From Pseudoteredinibacter isoporae (GTDB lineage Bacteria; Pseudomonadota; Gammaproteobacteria; Pseudomonadales; Cellvibrionaceae), in the NCBI RefSeq assembly GCF_011602085.1, contig NZ_JAAONY010000003.1:62001-126000 (forward strand): a stretch of 64,000 nt of DNA, in the 5' to 3' direction. Every line of letters begins with the position of its first letter. Within the stretch, counting starts at the first letter, position 1. The position numbers were made by a program, and so were the translations under genes. Of the stretch, positions 62,208 through 64,000 are shown piece after piece. The notes below the pieces were generated by a model that worked only from the letters and a program-made list of their open reading frames with translations, was not told where the DNA came from and did no database searches.

Positions 62208-64000
62208 GTGCTTGAAGCTTATCGTAAACACGTGGAAGAACGCGCCGCCGAAGGTGTACCACCAAAGCCTTTAAACCCAGAGCAAGTGGCTGGCTTGGTT
62301 GAGCTGCTGAAAAACCCACCAGCGGGTGAAGAAGAAACCCTGGTAGACCTGATCACCAACCGTGTACCTCCAGGTGTTGATGAAGCGGCATACGTTAAAG
62401 CGGGCTTCCTGTCTGCGGTAGCCAAAGGCGAAGCTTCAAGCCCACTGATCAGTGCCGAGAAAGCCGTTGAGCTACTGGGCATGATGCTGGGTGGATACAA
62501 CATCTCCACCATGGTTGAACTGCTGGACGACGACAAGCTGAGCGCCCTGGCTGGCGAACAGCTGAAAGGCACCCTGCTGATGTTTGATGCCTTCCACGAT
62601 GTGGAAGAAAAAGCCAAAGCCGGTAACGAAGTTGCTAAAGGCGTGATGCAGTCCTGGGCCGATGCCGAATGGTTCACCGGCAAGAACAAGGTTCCCGAGA
62701 GCATCAAAATGGCCGTATTTAAGGTCACTGGCGAAACCAACACCGATGACCTGTCCCCTGCTCCTGATGCCTGGAGCCGCCCGGACATTCCGGTTCACGC
62801 ACGCGCCATGTACAAGATGACTCGCGACGGCCTGGAACCTGAAGAGCACGGCGTTACCGGCCCGATGGCTCAGGTTGACGCAATCAAGGCCAAGGGCCTG
62901 CCTGTTGCCTTCGTGGGTGACGTTGTGGGTACCGGTTCTTCACGTAAATCGGCGACCAACTCTGTATTGTGGTTCTTCGGTGATGATCTGCCTGGCGTAC
63001 CAAACAAGCGCGGTGGCGGTGTGTGTATCGGCGGCAAAGTCGCTCCGATTTTCTTCAACACTATGGAAGATGCCGGCGCATTGGTATTTGAAGCGCCCGT
63101 AGACGATCTGCACATGGGCGATGTTATCGAAATTCGCCCTTACGACGGCAAGATTCTGTCTGAATCTGGCGATGTATTGTCTGAATTTGAATTCAAATCC
63201 GACGTGATTCTGGACGAAGTACAAGCTGGTGGCCGAATCCCACTGATCATCGGTCGCGGCCTGACCGCCAAAGCCCGTGAGTCTCTGGGCCTGCCCGCCT
63301 CTGATCTGTTCCGCCAGCCAGAATCCCCAGAAGCCAGTGACAAAGGCTTCTCACTGGGTCAAAAGATGGTAGGTCGCGCCTGCGGTCTGCCAGAAGGTCA
63401 AGGCGTACGCCCTGGCACTTACTGCGAGCCGAAGATGACCACCGTTGGCTCCCAGGACACCACTGGCCCAATGACCCGTGACGAACTGAAAGACCTGGCT
63501 TGCCTGGGCTTCTCTGCCGACCTGACTATGCAGTCGTTCTGTCACACCGCAGCATACCCCAAGCCTGTTGATATCAGCACCCAGCACACTCTGCCAGACT
63601 TCATTATGACTCGCGGCGGTGTTTCCCTACGCCCAGGCGACGGTGTAATCCATTCCTGGCTGAACCGCATGCTGCTGCCTGACACCGTAGGTACCGGTGG
63701 TGACTCTCACACCCGCTTCCCAATGGGCATCTCTTTCCCAGCCGGCTCCGGTCTGGTTGCGTTCGCCGCTGCAACCGGTGTAATGCCCCTGGATATGCCT
63801 GAATCTGTACTGGTTCGCTTCAAAGGTGAAATGCAGCCAGGTATCACCCTGCGTGATCTGGTACACGCCATCCCTTACTACGCGATTCAGGAAGGCCTGC
63901 TGACCGTAGAAAAGAAAGGTAAGAAGAATATCTTCTCTGGCCGCATTCTGGAAATTGAAGGTCTGAAAGGCCTGACCGTAGAACAAGCCTTTGAGCTGTC
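62208..64000 (+). CDS. acnB: Aconitate hydratase B (3' truncated by window end)
   Basis: The first 597 codons (about 70 percent of the ~865-residue enzyme), in phase to the last base. Starts at GTG 62208 with AGAGGA eight bases upstream, giving [15 protein letters not shown], which matches the E. coli N-terminus. Conserved stretches include [115 protein letters not shown] and [11 protein letters not shown]. The [4Fe-4S] cysteines lie beyond the window. Citric-acid cycle enzyme, and in E. coli an iron-responsive RNA binder. Long structured leader upstream. Confidence 0.97.
   Translation, partial: MLEAYRKHVEERAAEGVPPKPLNPEQVAGLVELLKNPPAGEEETLVDLITNRVPPGVDEAAYVKAGFLSAVAKGEASSPLISAEKAVELLGMMLGGYNISTMVELLDDDKLSALAGEQLKGTLLMFDAFHDVEEKAKAGNEVAKGVMQSWADAEWFTGKNKVPESIKMAVFKVTGETNTDDLSPAPDAWSRPDIPVHARAMYKMTRDGLEPEEHGVTGPMAQVDAIKAKGLPVAFVGDVVGTGSSRKSATNSVLWFFGDDLPGVPNKRGGGVCIGGKVAPIFFNTMEDAGALVFEAPVDDLHMGDVIEIRPYDGKILSESGDVLSEFEFKSDVILDEVQAGGRIPLIIGRGLTAKARESLGLPASDLFRQPESPEASDKGFSLGQKMVGRACGLPEGQGVRPGTYCEPKMTTVGSQDTTGPMTRDELKDLACLGFSADLTMQSFCHTAAYPKPVDISTQHTLPDFIMTRGGVSLRPGDGVIHSWLNRMLLPDTVGTGGDSHTRFPMGISFPAGSGLVAFAAATGVMPLDMPESVLVRFKGEMQPGITLRDLVHAIPYYAIQEGLLTVEKKGKKNIFSGRILEIEGLKGLTVEQAFEL

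Noticed and set aside
62219-62788. Open frame of 189 codons antisense to acnB
   Set aside because: Ser/Ala-rich low-complexity translation typical of a reading-frame shadow; acnB is certain.
1-64000. tRNA, rRNA, CRISPR arrays, insertion sequences, prophage
   Set aside because: Looked for cloverleaf ends, ribosomal RNA signatures, regularly spaced repeats, transposase or integrase motifs; none found by eye.

Overview
This 64 kb window is gene-dense chromosomal DNA of a Gram-negative gammaproteobacterium. The housekeeping proteins (XthA, Gor, HrpB, GlnS, CysS, HemB, LpxH, AcnB, MiaE, Prc) are close to Pseudomonas/Enterobacteria forms. The order lpxH-ppiB-glnS-cysS is, as far as I recall, also found in Pseudomonas. 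The window's marine or saprophytic flavour suggests Cellvibrionales/Oceanospirillales-like relatives, but the species cannot be fixed from sequence alone. I see no rRNA, tRNA, CRISPR array, insertion sequence, integrase or phage gene.

Region 1 (1-9310) is an exopolysaccharide locus. It holds a truncated Wzy/O-antigen-ligase-like membrane protein, a polysaccharide pyruvyl transferase, two family 2 glycosyltransferases, a Wzx-type flippase, a WecG/TagA-type glycosyltransferase with a degenerate sugar-1-phosphate transferase N-terminus, and an intact polyprenyl-phosphate sugar-1-phosphate transferase. In the middle sits an NtrC-type sigma-54 activator with a receiver domain. Three transcription units have -24/-12 sigma-54 promoter candidates (761, 7294 and a weaker one at 5413). 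Each is preceded, about 77-97 bp upstream, by the same 13-bp inverted repeat, exact at two sites and a variant at the third. This looks like a self-contained sigma-54 polysaccharide regulon and is the main finding here.

Region 2 (9.4-28 kb) is mixed: a DMT exporter, a VOC-fold protein, prc and xthA, a coupled secreted/membrane pair, a Baeyer-Villiger-type monooxygenase, an unrecognised 597-aa protein built of degenerate helical repeats, an AraC regulator, a thiol-redox group (gor, a small basic protein, a glutaredoxin), an acetyltransferase, an AsmA-like protein, ndpA and an AIM24-family protein.

Region 3 (28-42 kb) carries a winged-helix protein fused to a decayed VSR-like nuclease domain, an IalB-like secreted protein, an operon-like run of thioesterase, enoyl reductase, patatin, hrpB and slyD, a YlqF GTPase, a trypsin-like protease and a NaChBac-type cation channel. 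Region 4 (41-51.6 kb) is core: hemB, cysS, glnS, ppiB, lpxH, an iron alcohol dehydrogenase, a second patatin and an NfeD/SPFH pair.

Region 5 (51.7-64 kb) has ggt, a class V aminotransferase divergent from an Lrp/AsnC regulator, a four-gene cassette (K+ channel, DUF350, DUF1190/YgiB, glutathionylspermidine-synthase-like ATP-grasp), a glycosyltransferase, miaE, a DUF1289 protein and the first two thirds of acnB, which runs off the window end.
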